Assembly (NCBI RefSeq): GCF_000293885.2
Contig: NZ_CP010945.1
Location: forward strand, 2,376,001 to 2,440,000
Source of the DNA: Pseudomonas fluorescens NCIMB 11764
GTDB taxonomy: Bacteria > Pseudomonadota > Gammaproteobacteria > Pseudomonadales > Pseudomonadaceae
Direction of reading: 5' to 3'
DNA length: 64,000 nucleotides
Below are positions 1 through 14,337 of this stretch, one piece after another. Made by a program: the position numbers and the translations under genes. Numbering within the stretch: position 1 is the stretch's first letter; each line of letters opens with the position of its first letter. Under the pieces are notes generated by a model. The model was not told where the DNA came from, searched no databases, and saw only the letters and a program-made list of their open reading frames with translations.

Positions 1-2
1 TG

Positions 3-1265
3 CGTGAGTTCGGTTACGCTCGCGTTGACGTGGTCGGCAAGAGCCGCCTGCTCGACGGCATCGAAGACCATATCGACGCCGACGGCCTGTTCGGCCTCGA
101 CGTGTGGATGAGCCACGGTGACAAAGTCACCCGGATGCCAGAGGAATTCCACATCCTGGCCAGCACCCCGAGCTGCCCGATTGCCGGCATGTTCGACGAC
201 GCTCGCGGCTACTACGGCGTGCAGTTCCACCCGGAAGTGACCCACACCAAACAGGGCGGTCGCATCCTCTCGCGCTTCATCCTCGACATCTGCGGTTGCG
301 AAGCGCTGTGGACGCCGTCGAAGATTGCTGAAGACGCCATCGCTCAGGTTCGCGCCCAGGTCGGCACCGACAACGTCCTGCTCGGCCTGTCCGGCGGTGT
401 GGACTCCTCGGTGGTTGCCGCGCTGCTGCACAAAGCCATCGGCGACCAGTTGACCTGCGTCTTCGTCGACAACGGCCTGCTGCGTCTGCATGAAGGCGAG
501 CAAGTGATGGCCATGTTCGCCGAGAACATGGGCGTCAAGGTGATCCGCGCCAACGCTGAAGACCAGTTCCTGAACAACCTGGCCGGCGAAAGCGATCCAG
601 AGAAAAAGCGCAAGATCATCGGTCGTACCTTCATCGACGTCTTCGATGCCCAGTCCAACAAACTGGACAACATCAAGTACCTCGCCCAAGGCACTATCTA
701 CCCGGACGTGATCGAGTCGGCTGGCGCGAAAAGCGGCAAGGCCCACGTGATCAAGTCGCACCACAACGTGGGCGGCCTGCCGGAAGAAATGAACCTCAAG
801 CTGGTTGAACCCCTGCGCGAGCTGTTCAAGGACGAAGTCCGTCGTCTGGGCCTGGAACTCGGCCTGCCGTACGACATGGTCTACCGTCACCCGTTCCCGG
901 GCCCGGGCCTGGGCGTGCGGATCCTCGGTGAAGTGAAGAAGGAATACGCCGACCTGCTGCGTCGCGCCGACCACATCTTCATCGAAGAACTGCGCAAGGC
1001 CGACTGGTACCACAAAGTCAGCCAGGCGTTCGTGGTGTTCCAGCCGGTGAAGTCGGTTGGCGTTGTAGGCGATGGCCGTCGTTACGCCTGGGTCGTGGCC
1101 CTGCGTGCCGTGGAAACCATCGACTTCATGACCGCGCGTTGGGCGCACCTGCCTTACGAACTGCTGGAAACCGTCAGCGGCCGCATCATCAATGAAATCG
1201 AAGGCATCTCCCGCGTCACCTACGACGTGTCGAGCAAGCCGCCGGCGACGATTGAGTGGGAATGA
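3..1265 (+). CDS. guaA: GMP synthase (glutamine-hydrolysing), 3' part
   Basis: Cytosolic enzyme that aminates XMP to GMP using glutamine and ATP, the last step of guanine nucleotide synthesis. The window opens inside the gene: 420 residues are present and about 105 N-terminal residues are missing, compared with roughly 525 in the family, so the glutaminase nucleophile cysteine is not visible. The end of the class I glutamine amidotransferase domain is seen with its His-Glu pair in 'VQFHPEV'. It is followed by the ATP pyrophosphatase P-loop '[10 protein letters not shown]' and the C-terminal dimerisation domain ending 'PPATIEWE'. The reading frame is intact to the stop and is followed by a strong terminator. 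guaB would be expected upstream, outside the window. Confidence 0.97.
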   Translation, partial: REFGYARVDVVGKSRLLDGIEDHIDADGLFGLDVWMSHGDKVTRMPEEFHILASTPSCPIAGMFDDARGYYGVQFHPEVTHTKQGGRILSRFILDICGCEALWTPSKIAEDAIAQVRAQVGTDNVLLGLSGGVDSSVVAALLHKAIGDQLTCVFVDNGLLRLHEGEQVMAMFAENMGVKVIRANAEDQFLNNLAGESDPEKKRKIIGRTFIDVFDAQSNKLDNIKYLAQGTIYPDVIESAGAKSGKAHVIKSHHNVGGLPEEMNLKLVEPLRELFKDEVRRLGLELGLPYDMVYRHPFPGPGLGVRILGEVKKEYADLLRRADHIFIEELRKADWYHKVSQAFVVFQPVKSVGVVGDGRRYAWVVALRAVETIDFMTARWAHLPYELLETVSGRIINEIEGISRVTYDVSSKPPATIEWE

Positions 1266-1300
1266 TCCCGGTCTGATTGATCGTCTGTAACACCCGAAAG

Positions 1301-1334
1301 GCCCCGTGAATGTGAGTTCACGGGGCTTTTTTTT
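1301..1334 (+). terminator. Rho-independent terminator of guaA
   Basis: Ten-base perfect stem gccccgtgaa / ttcacggggc (1301-1310 with 1317-1326), a six-base loop and a run of eight T. It lies 35 bases after the guaA stop and 4 bases before the end of the converging toxin gene, so it probably serves guaA and shields the two transcripts from each other. Confidence 0.9.
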
Positions 1335-1337
1335 CGA

Positions 1338-4300
1338 TCAGGCCGCTACAGTGGGCAGGCGTCCTTCCAGCGTCAGGCCCATGCGGTTGAGTGCGTGGAC
1401 AAGGCTGATCAGATTCGCGTAGGTCACCTGATGCACGGCGGCCCAGGCCGGACGGTCGATGCGGAAGCCGCCATCCGCTGTGCGCTCGATCATCGTTCGC
1501 ATAATCAGGTTGGTCCGGCTGCGATGGATCAGCGTCAAGGTTTCGTCTGACCTTTCAATGGTAAACATGCCCTGGCGGAACAGTAGCTGATTGATTTGCT
1601 GTTGCGTTCTTGGAATGGCCTGAGTCGGCACCTGCAGGCTGATGTCGGCGTACAACGTGTCGACATTGCCGCGCATCTGGGTGGTAACCTCTGCAAAGTC
1701 ACGGCCAACGTCGATGCCTTGGTCGATGTCCAGGTGCAGGTTCTGGTCAGGGCCCACTTCTTCGATGCGTAAGCCGATCCCTCCCTCTGTTTCGCTGATG
1801 CCGGCCATTCCCCTGAACGTGTTAATACTCTCCTGATCGGTGAGCACCACCCATTTTCCGCCGCCGTTGCGGGCTTGAGTGGCTCGCATGATGGTATGGG
1901 TGAGGTAGGTCTTGACGGATTGTCGTGACAGGGCGCGGAAGTTCGAGTCGGTGTAGCGATAGCTTGCCAGGCAATCGGTGGCCTGGATTCGAATGCCGTT
2001 CCGTTGGGCTGTCCTGACGACTTCCAGAGGCGTGTACTGTCCGGCAGGATCGCCCGGCAGCTTTTGCAGATACTTTTCCAGCATGCCATGCATCTGCCCG
2101 GTATCGGCGAAGTCGTTCAGGTCGACTTGATTGAAGTCGTTGAGCAGCCGATGCATGTAGATCGTCTTGACGCCTTGCCTGGCCAGTGTCGGCATGTTTT
2201 CGATCAGGAACCGCATACTGGCGATGCGATCCTGGCTTTCACCGACCACCAGCCCCGGCGCTGCGTCGAATACTTTCTCGATGAGTTCTGTAACGGTGGT
2301 GGAGGGTGTGATCACGGGCTGAGTCGGGCGAGGGGGCAGCGAAGCGAAAAAGCCCTCCGGACGCTGGAAACCGGTCGCATCCCTGACCAGTACCGTGCGA
2401 CGTCCCGCGACGAACTCTTCATAAGGGGTGACCCCTTTGAGATACCCGTTAGGCAACGTGATGATTTTTATGTGAGTCTCTTGCTCTCCCAACGCCAGGA
2501 AGTTCAGCGAACGTCCATTGGGGGCGTCGTATCTCGTCAAGTGTTCGACGGAATGACGTGGCCGGACATGGGGGAGCGGCCTGGATGGCCCGGGAACAGG
2601 CTTGCTCAGGCCTTTGCCGCCACCGGTCAACCCTCGTTTCGCCGTCAGCTCCCATTCCCCCTCGGCATTCAGGCGTACGGGAATCGATCCGGTAAAGGCA
2701 TTCGGGTTCTCCGGGTCGATGATGGCCCAGGTTCCGCCGCCGTTGACGTCTGCCTCATAACGCACGTAGTAGGCCTGATCGTTTATCAGGATAGCGTTGG
2801 AAGGCTGTGAATCCAGCGTGTAGACACCCTGGAATTTGCCACTGGTGGCCATGGTGTAGCTTTCGAGGATTTCATTGCTTTGCCAGTGTTCCGGCAATTC
2901 CAACGCTTGCTCGATTTCATCTGGCAGGGTGGGCAACAGACCCGCTGGCAGAGGACTTTCCTCTGGCTCTACGGGCGCCTGCGGGTCGACGGTTTCTTGC
3001 GGGTCGAGCGTCTTGTTCAAATCCGCCATCTCGGCCGCTTCTGCCGCCTCGGCCGCCGCCCCGACGTCGTCCAATACGTTGATTTCCTTGAGTAACGGGA
3101 TATTGAACAGGGTGTTGACGCCGGCGAGCACCGCGCCGATGACCCCCGCCTTGCGTTCCGCTGCCGTCTTGCCATTGACGGCCTTGTCGATGTTCAAACC
3201 CATCGCTGCGATGCTGGCCCCGATCACCGGCAGGGCGATTGGCCAGCCGAGTACTGCCAACGGGCCGAAGACCTTCAGGCCGACGGTCAGATAACCCAGC
3301 CACAGGTGCTCGCGCATCTGTCCATTGGTCACCAGGGTCAGATTGGCCTCTTCCAGCATCGCGCTCTTGACCGCCTGGCTCTGCCAGGTGAATACGTCAC
3401 CGCTGAGGGTGATGTCTTTTTGATTGATCAAATGGTGGTCGTACTTGCCCCAGGTACCGACCAGCTGATTCATCAACGGGGTGATGTTGTCCTGCACTTC
3501 CTTGCGCACCGACAGCGGGAAATGGGTCATGAACTCGGTACGGGGCTTTTCTTCGTTCATTTGCAGCAACATCCACCAGTGCATGTCCGTCACTGTCGGG
3601 TGCACGTGGAAGGGCTCAGCGGCGCCGGGAACGTACGTGATCTGCCGACCGTTGCTCTCAACGATGCGCAGAATATCGGTGGCGACATGCCCGGCGACAT
3701 CCAGCGTGCAGACACGAAGATCCGCAGGCGTAGCGGTTTGCGCTTGCAGGGTCGCCAGGGTGATCGGCCAGGATGCGCCATCGACGACGGCCCTGATGGC
3801 GGTCTGGAAATCCTCTTCCCCCAGCTGACCGCTTTCGCGGACCTCGATGGCTTTGCTCAGGTAATTACATTTGGCCAGGGTCCGGTAGTCATCGAAATGG
3901 GTGGCCCAGAAGGCATTGAGTTTATGCAGATAGCGCTCACTGAGGTTCTTCTCCCACAGGTCGGCGAGCACCTTGCTGGGGTACATCCGCACTTCATTGG
4001 TTTCGTTGTAAATGCTGGCGTCGGCATCCGCGGTGTAAAAACCGCCATTGCTGTTCAGTTCGAGGGCGTCGTCCTGGTCGGTCACGCGGTACCGATGGAT
4101 CACCAGTTGCGTCAGGGTGAAGGATTCACTGGGTTTTGGCGCGTGCTCCCAACCCAGAAAGGCCTTGCTGCTGCTGGCCGAGACATTGTCGAAGCGATGC
4201 CACCAGACCTGATCGGGGTCCAGGTGGGTGATGCCGTGTTTTTGCAGGATTTCACGGGCTACCGCATGGGCTTCCTCCTGCAAACCGGGGCAGGCTGTCA

Positions 4301-4379
4301 CAACGACCGGCGCGATGAGTTTGAGTTTTTCCTGGTCGGCGGCATTGCGTGATGCGGGGGTATTTTGTTCGGTGGACAT
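1338..4379 (-). CDS. DUF6543-type (dermonecrotic-like) toxin with EreA/ChaN-fold C-terminal domain
   Basis: Large 1013-residue protein resembling the 'membrane-targeted effector domain' toxins common in plant- and insect-associated Pseudomonas. The start is set at 4379 because AAGGAG lies seven bases before this ATG; a longer frame to 4427 has no such site. Residues 1-300 resemble the DUF6543 region. A hydrophobic, alanine-rich stretch near residues 350-440 could insert in membranes. An acidic, proline-rich linker follows near 440-500. The C-terminal 330 residues resemble the Pasteurella toxin C2 / MARTX RRSP fold (EreA-ChaN-TIKI-like). The three positions I expect to be catalytic are changed: 'GESQ' (Q716 for His), 'YMHRLL' (H743 for Glu) and 'DQESINTF' (S851 for His). 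It stands alone, with no immunity or secretion gene beside it. The family call is from recalled similarity; enzymatic function is doubtful. Confidence 0.72.
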   Translation of the reverse strand: MSTEQNTPASRNAADQEKLKLIAPVVVTACPGLQEEAHAVAREILQKHGITHLDPDQVWWHRFDNVSASSSKAFLGWEHAPKPSESFTLTQLVIHRYRVTDQDDALELNSNGGFYTADADASIYNETNEVRMYPSKVLADLWEKNLSERYLHKLNAFWATHFDDYRTLAKCNYLSKAIEVRESGQLGEEDFQTAIRAVVDGASWPITLATLQAQTATPADLRVCTLDVAGHVATDILRIVESNGRQITYVPGAAEPFHVHPTVTDMHWWMLLQMNEEKPRTEFMTHFPLSVRKEVQDNITPLMNQLVGTWGKYDHHLINQKDITLSGDVFTWQSQAVKSAMLEEANLTLVTNGQMREHLWLGYLTVGLKVFGPLAVLGWPIALPVIGASIAAMGLNIDKAVNGKTAAERKAGVIGAVLAGVNTLFNIPLLKEINVLDDVGAAAEAAEAAEMADLNKTLDPQETVDPQAPVEPEESPLPAGLLPTLPDEIEQALELPEHWQSNEILESYTMATSGKFQGVYTLDSQPSNAILINDQAYYVRYEADVNGGGTWAIIDPENPNAFTGSIPVRLNAEGEWELTAKRGLTGGGKGLSKPVPGPSRPLPHVRPRHSVEHLTRYDAPNGRSLNFLALGEQETHIKIITLPNGYLKGVTPYEEFVAGRRTVLVRDATGFQRPEGFFASLPPRPTQPVITPSTTVTELIEKVFDAAPGLVVGESQDRIASMRFLIENMPTLARQGVKTIYMHRLLNDFNQVDLNDFADTGQMHGMLEKYLQKLPGDPAGQYTPLEVVRTAQRNGIRIQATDCLASYRYTDSNFRALSRQSVKTYLTHTIMRATQARNGGGKWVVLTDQESINTFRGMAGISETEGGIGLRIEEVGPDQNLHLDIDQGIDVGRDFAEVTTQMRGNVDTLYADISLQVPTQAIPRTQQQINQLLFRQGMFTIERSDETLTLIHRSRTNLIMRTMIERTADGGFRIDRPAWAAVHQVTYANLISLVHALNRMGLTLEGRLPTVAA

Positions 4380-4478
4380 GCTCTCGCTCCTTGAGAAATG
4401 GGCAGCGATGATCGCCCGCTTGCTCAAAGGAAGTGCACTACATAGTTATGCCCAAACGCATTTTTCAACCGTGCAGGG

Positions 4479-5183
4479 TCAGCGCCGTGCCACATCCGAA
4501 AAATAGAACTTGTCGAGGGTGTGCCGGGATTCCGTGTACTCGAACTGCCGGCCGTCCTGCAGAAACGTCTGGTTGCTGACCACGATCACATGGCTCTGGC
4601 CGTCGAGGTCGAGGTGTTGCTGGTCATCCTTGCTGCAGGGCACGGCTTCGATGGTGCGCTGGGCGTAGGCGATTTGCAGTTGCAGGGTCTGTTCGATGAA
4701 GGCGTAGATCGAGTGTTCGGCGATGTCCCGCGAGAGTCCGGGAATGACGTCGCTGACGAAATGGTTGATGTCGAGGATCACTCGTTTTCCATCGATCCGC
4801 CGTACGCGTTTGATCCTCGTGATCAGGCTGCCTTCTTCCGCCTTGATATGTTCCAGCAACGCACCTTCGAGCGGGATCTGGCTGAACTCGACCACCTCGG
4901 TGCTGACGTTGTTGCCCAATCGCGGATGGGTTTCCTGAAAGCTGACAATGCCACCCAACTGAAATTCGATCGGGTCGGTCGACAACACAAAGGTGCCTTT
5001 TCCGTGGACTTTCTGGGCGAAACCGCGCTCCTGTAATTGTTCGATGGCTTTGCGCACGGTGCCGCGACTGGCCTGATAGCTGTCCATCAATTCGGTTTCG
5101 GAGGGCAACCGGGCGCCGCGCTCCAGACGTTCGGTCGTGATGCTGGCAAGCAGATCGCTGTAGATCTGGTTGTATTTACTCAT
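4479..5183 (-). CDS. treR: Trehalose operon repressor, GntR/HutC family
   Basis: 234-residue regulator with an N-terminal winged helix of GntR type (residues 1-65; 'LPSETELMDSYQASRGTVRKA') and a UTRA ligand domain (about 85-230). TreR of this family senses trehalose 6-phosphate and releases the operator when the sugar is taken up. I chose ATG 5183 (MSKYNQIY...), which matches where family members begin; an in-frame TTG at 5213 would add ten residues, and neither has a strong ribosome site. It is divergent from the trehalose PTS operon and shares a 238-base control region containing two matched operators. Confidence 0.9.
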   Translation of the reverse strand: MSKYNQIYSDLLASITTERLERGARLPSETELMDSYQASRGTVRKAIEQLQERGFAQKVHGKGTFVLSTDPIEFQLGGIVSFQETHPRLGNNVSTEVVEFSQIPLEGALLEHIKAEEGSLITRIKRVRRIDGKRVILDINHFVSDVIPGLSRDIAEHSIYAFIEQTLQLQIAYAQRTIEAVPCSKDDQQHLDLDGQSHVIVVSNQTFLQDGRQFEYTESRHTLDKFYFSDVARR

Positions 5184-5211
5184 GGGGATGGCTCTGTGCC
5201 GCAATGTACTC

Positions 5212-5226
5212 AAGGTTTCGAACCTT
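5212..5226. promoter_or_regulatory. Short palindrome at the 5' side of treR
   Basis: AAGGTT-TCG-AACCTT, perfect six-base arms, 29-43 bases upstream of the treR ATG. It does not match the ACTCGT...ACGAGT operator, so if functional it belongs to another regulator or is chance. Confidence 0.25.
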
Positions 5227-5325
5227 AAGGGCAGGGTAGGGGTTTGTCCATGCGGCTTTGGGATTTCAGCATTTGTGAGGGTAGGAAAAATCGCCGCCTG
5301 TCGGGTTGTAAATAAACAAATTCAA

Positions 5326-5341
5326 ACTCGTCTGTACGAGT
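5326..5341. promoter_or_regulatory. TreR operator 1 (upstream)
   Basis: ACTCGT-CTGT-ACGAGT: perfect six-base half-sites with a four-base spacer. It is the exact reverse complement of operator 2, 26 bases away centre to centre. The position, upstream of the likely -35 of treP and on the treR side, suits repression of both divergent promoters. Confidence 0.75.
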
Positions 5342-5343
5342 TG

Positions 5344-5372
5344 TTGATTTAACTCGTACAGACGAGTACTTT
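5344..5372 (+). promoter_or_regulatory. Candidate treP promoter
   Basis: -35 TTGATT (5344-5349), 17-base spacer, -10 TACTTT (5367-5372), about 50 bases before the treP ATG. Operator 2 fills the spacer, the classical place for repression by occlusion. Inferred from sequence only. Confidence 0.45.
5352..5367. promoter_or_regulatory. TreR operator 2 (in promoter spacer)
   Basis: ACTCGT-ACAG-ACGAGT, same half-sites as operator 1 with the complementary spacer, so the pair forms a longer inverted repeat around 'tgttgattta'. It lies between the proposed -35 and -10 of treP. Confidence 0.75.
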
Positions 5373-5421
5373 TCGCTTCGGCGTGCTGCCAATAACAAAA
5401 AACCACAGCGGAAAAACAAGC

Positions 5422-6864
5422 ATGAGCCACGACTATCCGAACATCGTCAGCGAGCTGCTGCAAAGCCTCGGTGGCAGCGACAACCTCGAGCAGGCCGCGC
5501 ATTGCGTCACACGCCTGCGCCTTGCCCTCAAGGACCCGAGCCGGGTCAACAGCGCCACGCTTAACCAGATTGATCTGGTCAAAGGCTCATTCTTTACCGG
5601 CGGTCTGTTCCAGGTGGTCATCGGTCCCGGCGAGGTGGAGAAGGTTTACGCAGAACTGCGCCAACAAACCGGCCTTGCTGCGTCAACGATCGCCGACGTC
5701 AAACAGAAAAGCGCCGACAAGATAAACGCCGTGCAACGTCTGGTGCGGGTGTTTTCCGATGTGTTCATGCCGATCCTGCCGGCGCTGATCATTGCGGGCC
5801 TGCTGATGGGCATCAACAACCTCATCGGTGCCAAGGGCATGTTCATCGAGGGCCAGACCCTGCTGGACGCTTACCCCAGGCTTGACGGGCTCTGGAGCCT
5901 GATCAACCTGATGGCCAACACGTCGTTCGTGTTCCTGCCTGCATTGGTGGGCTGGTCAGCCGCCAAGCGGTTTGGCGGCAGCGAAATTCTCGGCATCGTG
6001 CTCGGCCTGATGCTGGTTCACCCCGACCTGCTCAATGCCTGGAACTACGGCAAGGCCGTCGCAGGTCTCGACGGCCAGAGCCTGCCGTATTTCGACATTC
6101 TCGGTTTGTTCCAGATCGAAAAGGTCGGCTATCAGGGGCAGATCCTGCCGATTCTGCTGGCGGCCTACGTGATGAGCGTCATCGAAAAATGGCTGCGGGC
6201 GCGAGTGCCTAATGCCGTGCAATTGCTGGTGGTGCCGATCACCACCATCGTGGTCACCGGCGTGCTGGCCCTGGCGGTCATTGGCCCGGTGACCCGGCAT
6301 CTGGGGATTCTCATCACTGAAGGTGTGGTCACCCTGTTTGATCTGGCGCCGATGGTCGGCGGTGCAATCTTCGGCCTGCTTTACGCGCCCTTGGTGATCA
6401 CCGGCATGCACCACATGTTTCTCGCGGTCGACTTGCAGCTCATCTCGACCCAGGGCGGCACCTTTATCTGGCCGATGATCGTCATGTCCAACCTCGCCCA
6501 AGGCAGCGCGGCGCTCGCGGTGTTCTACATGACCCGTAATGCGCGGGACAAGTCCATGGCGTCGACTTCAGCGATTTCGGCCTATTTCGGCATCACCGAA
6601 CCGGCGATGTTCGGGGTCAACCTGCGCTACAAGTTTCCGTTTTACGCCGCACTGATTGGTTCGGCGCTGGGGTGCATCTTCCTGTCGCTGAACAAGGTCC
6701 AGGCATCGGCCATCGGTGTCGGCGGCTTGCCCGGATTTATCTCGATCATCCCGCAGTTCATCCCGATGTTTGTGATCGGAATGATCATCGCCATGGTCGT
6801 GCCGTTTGTTTTGACCTGCGGGTTGAGCATGAAGATTGTTCGGCCTGGGTATCGGGTCGCCTGA
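5422..6864 (+). CDS. treP: Trehalose-specific PTS permease EIIBC
   Basis: 480-residue inner-membrane transporter that imports trehalose and phosphorylates it to trehalose 6-phosphate. The N-terminal EIIB domain (about 1-85) has the phosphoryl-accepting cysteine in 'AAHCVTRLRL'. It is followed by a glucose-family EIIC domain with about ten membrane segments and the 'GITEPAMFGVNL' signature near the sugar site. There is no EIIA domain; the donor is the fused EIIA-HPr-EI protein three genes downstream. ATG 5422 is chosen because it opens the EIIB domain directly; only a weak GGAA precedes it. First gene of the tre operon, repressed by TreR. Confidence 0.93.
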   Translation: MSHDYPNIVSELLQSLGGSDNLEQAAHCVTRLRLALKDPSRVNSATLNQIDLVKGSFFTGGLFQVVIGPGEVEKVYAELRQQTGLAASTIADVKQKSADKINAVQRLVRVFSDVFMPILPALIIAGLLMGINNLIGAKGMFIEGQTLLDAYPRLDGLWSLINLMANTSFVFLPALVGWSAAKRFGGSEILGIVLGLMLVHPDLLNAWNYGKAVAGLDGQSLPYFDILGLFQIEKVGYQGQILPILLAAYVMSVIEKWLRARVPNAVQLLVVPITTIVVTGVLALAVIGPVTRHLGILITEGVVTLFDLAPMVGGAIFGLLYAPLVITGMHHMFLAVDLQLISTQGGTFIWPMIVMSNLAQGSAALAVFYMTRNARDKSMASTSAISAYFGITEPAMFGVNLRYKFPFYAALIGSALGCIFLSLNKVQASAIGVGGLPGFISIIPQFIPMFVIGMIIAMVVPFVLTCGLSMKIVRPGYRVA

Positions 6865-6909
6865 TAGATCGCATCGTCGCACCGCCGCTCCCACATGGAA
6901 TGCGGTCAC

Positions 6910-6940
6910 TGTGGGAACGGGCTTGCCCGCGAAGAGGCCC
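6910..6940 (+). repeat. Single REP-like palindrome between treP and treC
   Basis: 'gtgggaacgggcttgcccgc' followed by 'gaagaggccc', the REP variant with a gggcttgcccgcg core. It lies in the 112-base gap between treP and treC and could stabilise the upstream mRNA, as REP hairpins do inside operons. Confidence 0.6.
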
Positions 6941-6976
6941 GAAAGGCCAGTACAAATCTTACTGAAGGAATCCGCC

Positions 6977-9945
<2,969 letters not shown>

Positions 9946-10007
9946 GCGATGCTGTCGGGGCGTCGCGCTCCATCGGCACTTCAAAGAACAAAACAGCAGG
10001 TGACGTC

Positions 10008-12542
<2,535 letters not shown>

Positions 12543-12544
12543 AC

Positions 12545-12835
12545 ATGTTCGAGAAAATGCAGCAGGCATTCTGGAAAGCCTTGACGCCGGACCTGATTGT
12601 GGATGAACCGAAGGTGGCTGTGCCATCGGTGCCTGGCCTGGCAGCAAATGTGGTGGCCGCGTTGGGTGGTGTGGATAACCTCACGTCGCAGCAGCCTGTG
12701 GCGCTGACCCGGGTTCGCGTGGAATTGCGCGACGTGGGGCGGATGAATCGGCAGGCGTTGAATCTGGCCGGTGTGCCTGGCGTCATGATGCTGGAGGGCG
12801 GGGTGGTGCACCTGATCATTGGTCTTCAGCCATAA
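12545..12835 (+). CDS. Small EIIB-like protein lacking the phosphorylation cysteine
   Basis: 96-residue soluble protein starting 2 bases after the stop of the EIIA-HPr-EI gene, hence translationally linked to it. A 35-residue lead is followed by a glucose-type EIIB fold: 'VVAALGGVDNLTSQQPVALTRVRVEL', then 'MLEGGVVHLIIG'. Active EIIB domains read Cys-x-Thr-Arg; here the matching motif is Ala-Leu-Thr-Arg, so it cannot be phosphorylated at that site. It resembles the second EIIB domain of NagE in this window. The role may be regulatory or structural, or it may be a relic. Last gene of the tre operon. Confidence 0.75.
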   Translation: MFEKMQQAFWKALTPDLIVDEPKVAVPSVPGLAANVVAALGGVDNLTSQQPVALTRVRVELRDVGRMNRQALNLAGVPGVMMLEGGVVHLIIGLQP

Positions 12836-12917
12836 CCGATCCTTCGCCACCGATGATGTGCGTCTCTCGGTCGCCCTTACTGTTTCTCATCCGCAGGTGT
12901 ATCGTATTCGCCTTTTG

Positions 12918-12933
12918 CAGGTCTGCGGACCTG
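12918..12933. promoter_or_regulatory. Palindrome upstream of the multicopper oxidase
   Basis: CAGGTC-TGCG-GACCTG, perfect six-base arms, 28 bases before the ATG. No regulator is recognised; it could be an operator or a leader hairpin. Confidence 0.25.
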
Positions 12934-12960
12934 TCGCTGATACGTGAGGTAGTTGAGTTC

Positions 12961-14337
12961 ATGTCCTTTACCCGTCGCCAAATCCTCGGTGGCCTGGCCG
13001 GTCTTGTTGTCGTTGGCGTCGGTGTGGGAGGCGCGTCGCGGTACTGGCTGGGCAAGATAGCCGATGCCGACGCGGGCCACGACTATGAGCTGATCGCCGC
13101 GCCGCTGGACATCGAACTGGTGGCCGGGCACAAGACCGAAGCCTGGGCGTTCGGCCCATCGGCGCCGGGCACCGAGTTGCGGGTTCGTCAGGGTGAATGG
13201 CTGCGGGTGCGTTTCATCAATCACCTGCCGGTGGCGACCACCATTCACTGGCATGGCATCCGTTTGCCACTGGAAATGGATGGCGTGCCCTACGTGTCGC
13301 AACTGCCGGTGCTGCCGGGTGAATACTTCGATTACAAATTCCGCGTGCCGGATGCCGGCAGCTATTGGTATCACCCGCACGTGAACAGCAGCGAAGAACT
13401 CGGTCGCGGGCTGGTTGGCCCATTGATCGTCGAAGAACGCGAGCCGACCGGTTTCAAGTACGAAAAGACTCTGAGCCTCAAGAGCTGGCACGTTGATGAA
13501 GAAGGTGCGTTCGTCGCGTTCAGTATTCCTCGCGAGGCGGCCCGAGGCGGCACGGCGGGGCGCCTGTCGACCATCAATGGTGTCGCGCAAGCGGTGATTG
13601 ACTTGCCCGCCGGGCAGATCACCCGCGTGCGTCTGCTCAATCTCGACAATACGCTGACCTATCGCCTCAACATCCCCGGCGTCGAAGCGCAGATCTACGC
13701 GCTGGATGGCAATCCTGTCGAGCCACGTCCGCTGGGCAAGGAGTACTGGCTTGGCCCGGGCATGCGTATTTGCCTGGCGATCAAGGCGCCGCCGGCCGGC
13801 GAAGAATTATCACTGCGCAACGGCCCGGTGCGTTTGGGCACATTCCGCTCAGTGGCGAACAGCGATGCACAGACCCAGTGGCCGCCCGCATTGCCCGCCA
13901 ACCCGGTGGCCGAGCCGGACCTGGCCAATGCCGAGAAACTCAACTTCAATTTCGAATGGGTCGGCTCGGTGTCGGTGAATGTCGACAACGGCAAGCCGCC
14001 GAGCCTGTGGCAGATCAACGGCAAGGCCTGGGACATCACCGACAAGACCTGCGCCGACCGCCCGATTGCCAAGCTCGAGAAGGGCAAGAGCTACATTTTT
14101 GAATTGAAAAACATGACTCAGTATCAGCACCCGATTCACCTGCACGGCATGAGCTTCAAGGTCATTGCCTCGAACCGGCACAAGGTCATCCCGTATTTCA
14201 CCGACACGTACCTGCTGGGCAAGAACGAGCGTGCACAAGTGGCGCTGGTGGCGGATAACCCTGGGGTGTGGATGTTCCATTGCCATGTGATCGACCACAT
14301 GGAAACCGGCCTGATGGCCGCCATCGAGGTGGCGTGA
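12961..14337 (+). CDS. Tat-exported multicopper oxidase
   Basis: 458-residue periplasmic copper oxidase. A Tat signal is visible at the N terminus ('FTRRQILGG', then a hydrophobic stretch rich in G and V). All four copper-binding motifs are present: 'HWHG' (about 96), 'HPH' (about 138), 'HPIHLHG' (about 390) and 'HCHVIDHMETGL' (about 440), so type 1, 2 and 3 centres should be intact. There is no methionine-rich insert of CueO/CopA type. The substrate cannot be read from sequence. It overlaps tadA by one base (TGATG). The position before tadA matches the arrangement I recall for P. aeruginosa near guaA. Confidence 0.88.
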   Translation: MSFTRRQILGGLAGLVVVGVGVGGASRYWLGKIADADAGHDYELIAAPLDIELVAGHKTEAWAFGPSAPGTELRVRQGEWLRVRFINHLPVATTIHWHGIRLPLEMDGVPYVSQLPVLPGEYFDYKFRVPDAGSYWYHPHVNSSEELGRGLVGPLIVEEREPTGFKYEKTLSLKSWHVDEEGAFVAFSIPREAARGGTAGRLSTINGVAQAVIDLPAGQITRVRLLNLDNTLTYRLNIPGVEAQIYALDGNPVEPRPLGKEYWLGPGMRICLAIKAPPAGEELSLRNGPVRLGTFRSVANSDAQTQWPPALPANPVAEPDLANAEKLNFNFEWVGSVSVNVDNGKPPSLWQINGKAWDITDKTCADRPIAKLEKGKSYIFELKNMTQYQHPIHLHGMSFKVIASNRHKVIPYFTDTYLLGKNERAQVALVADNPGVWMFHCHVIDHMETGLMAAIEVA

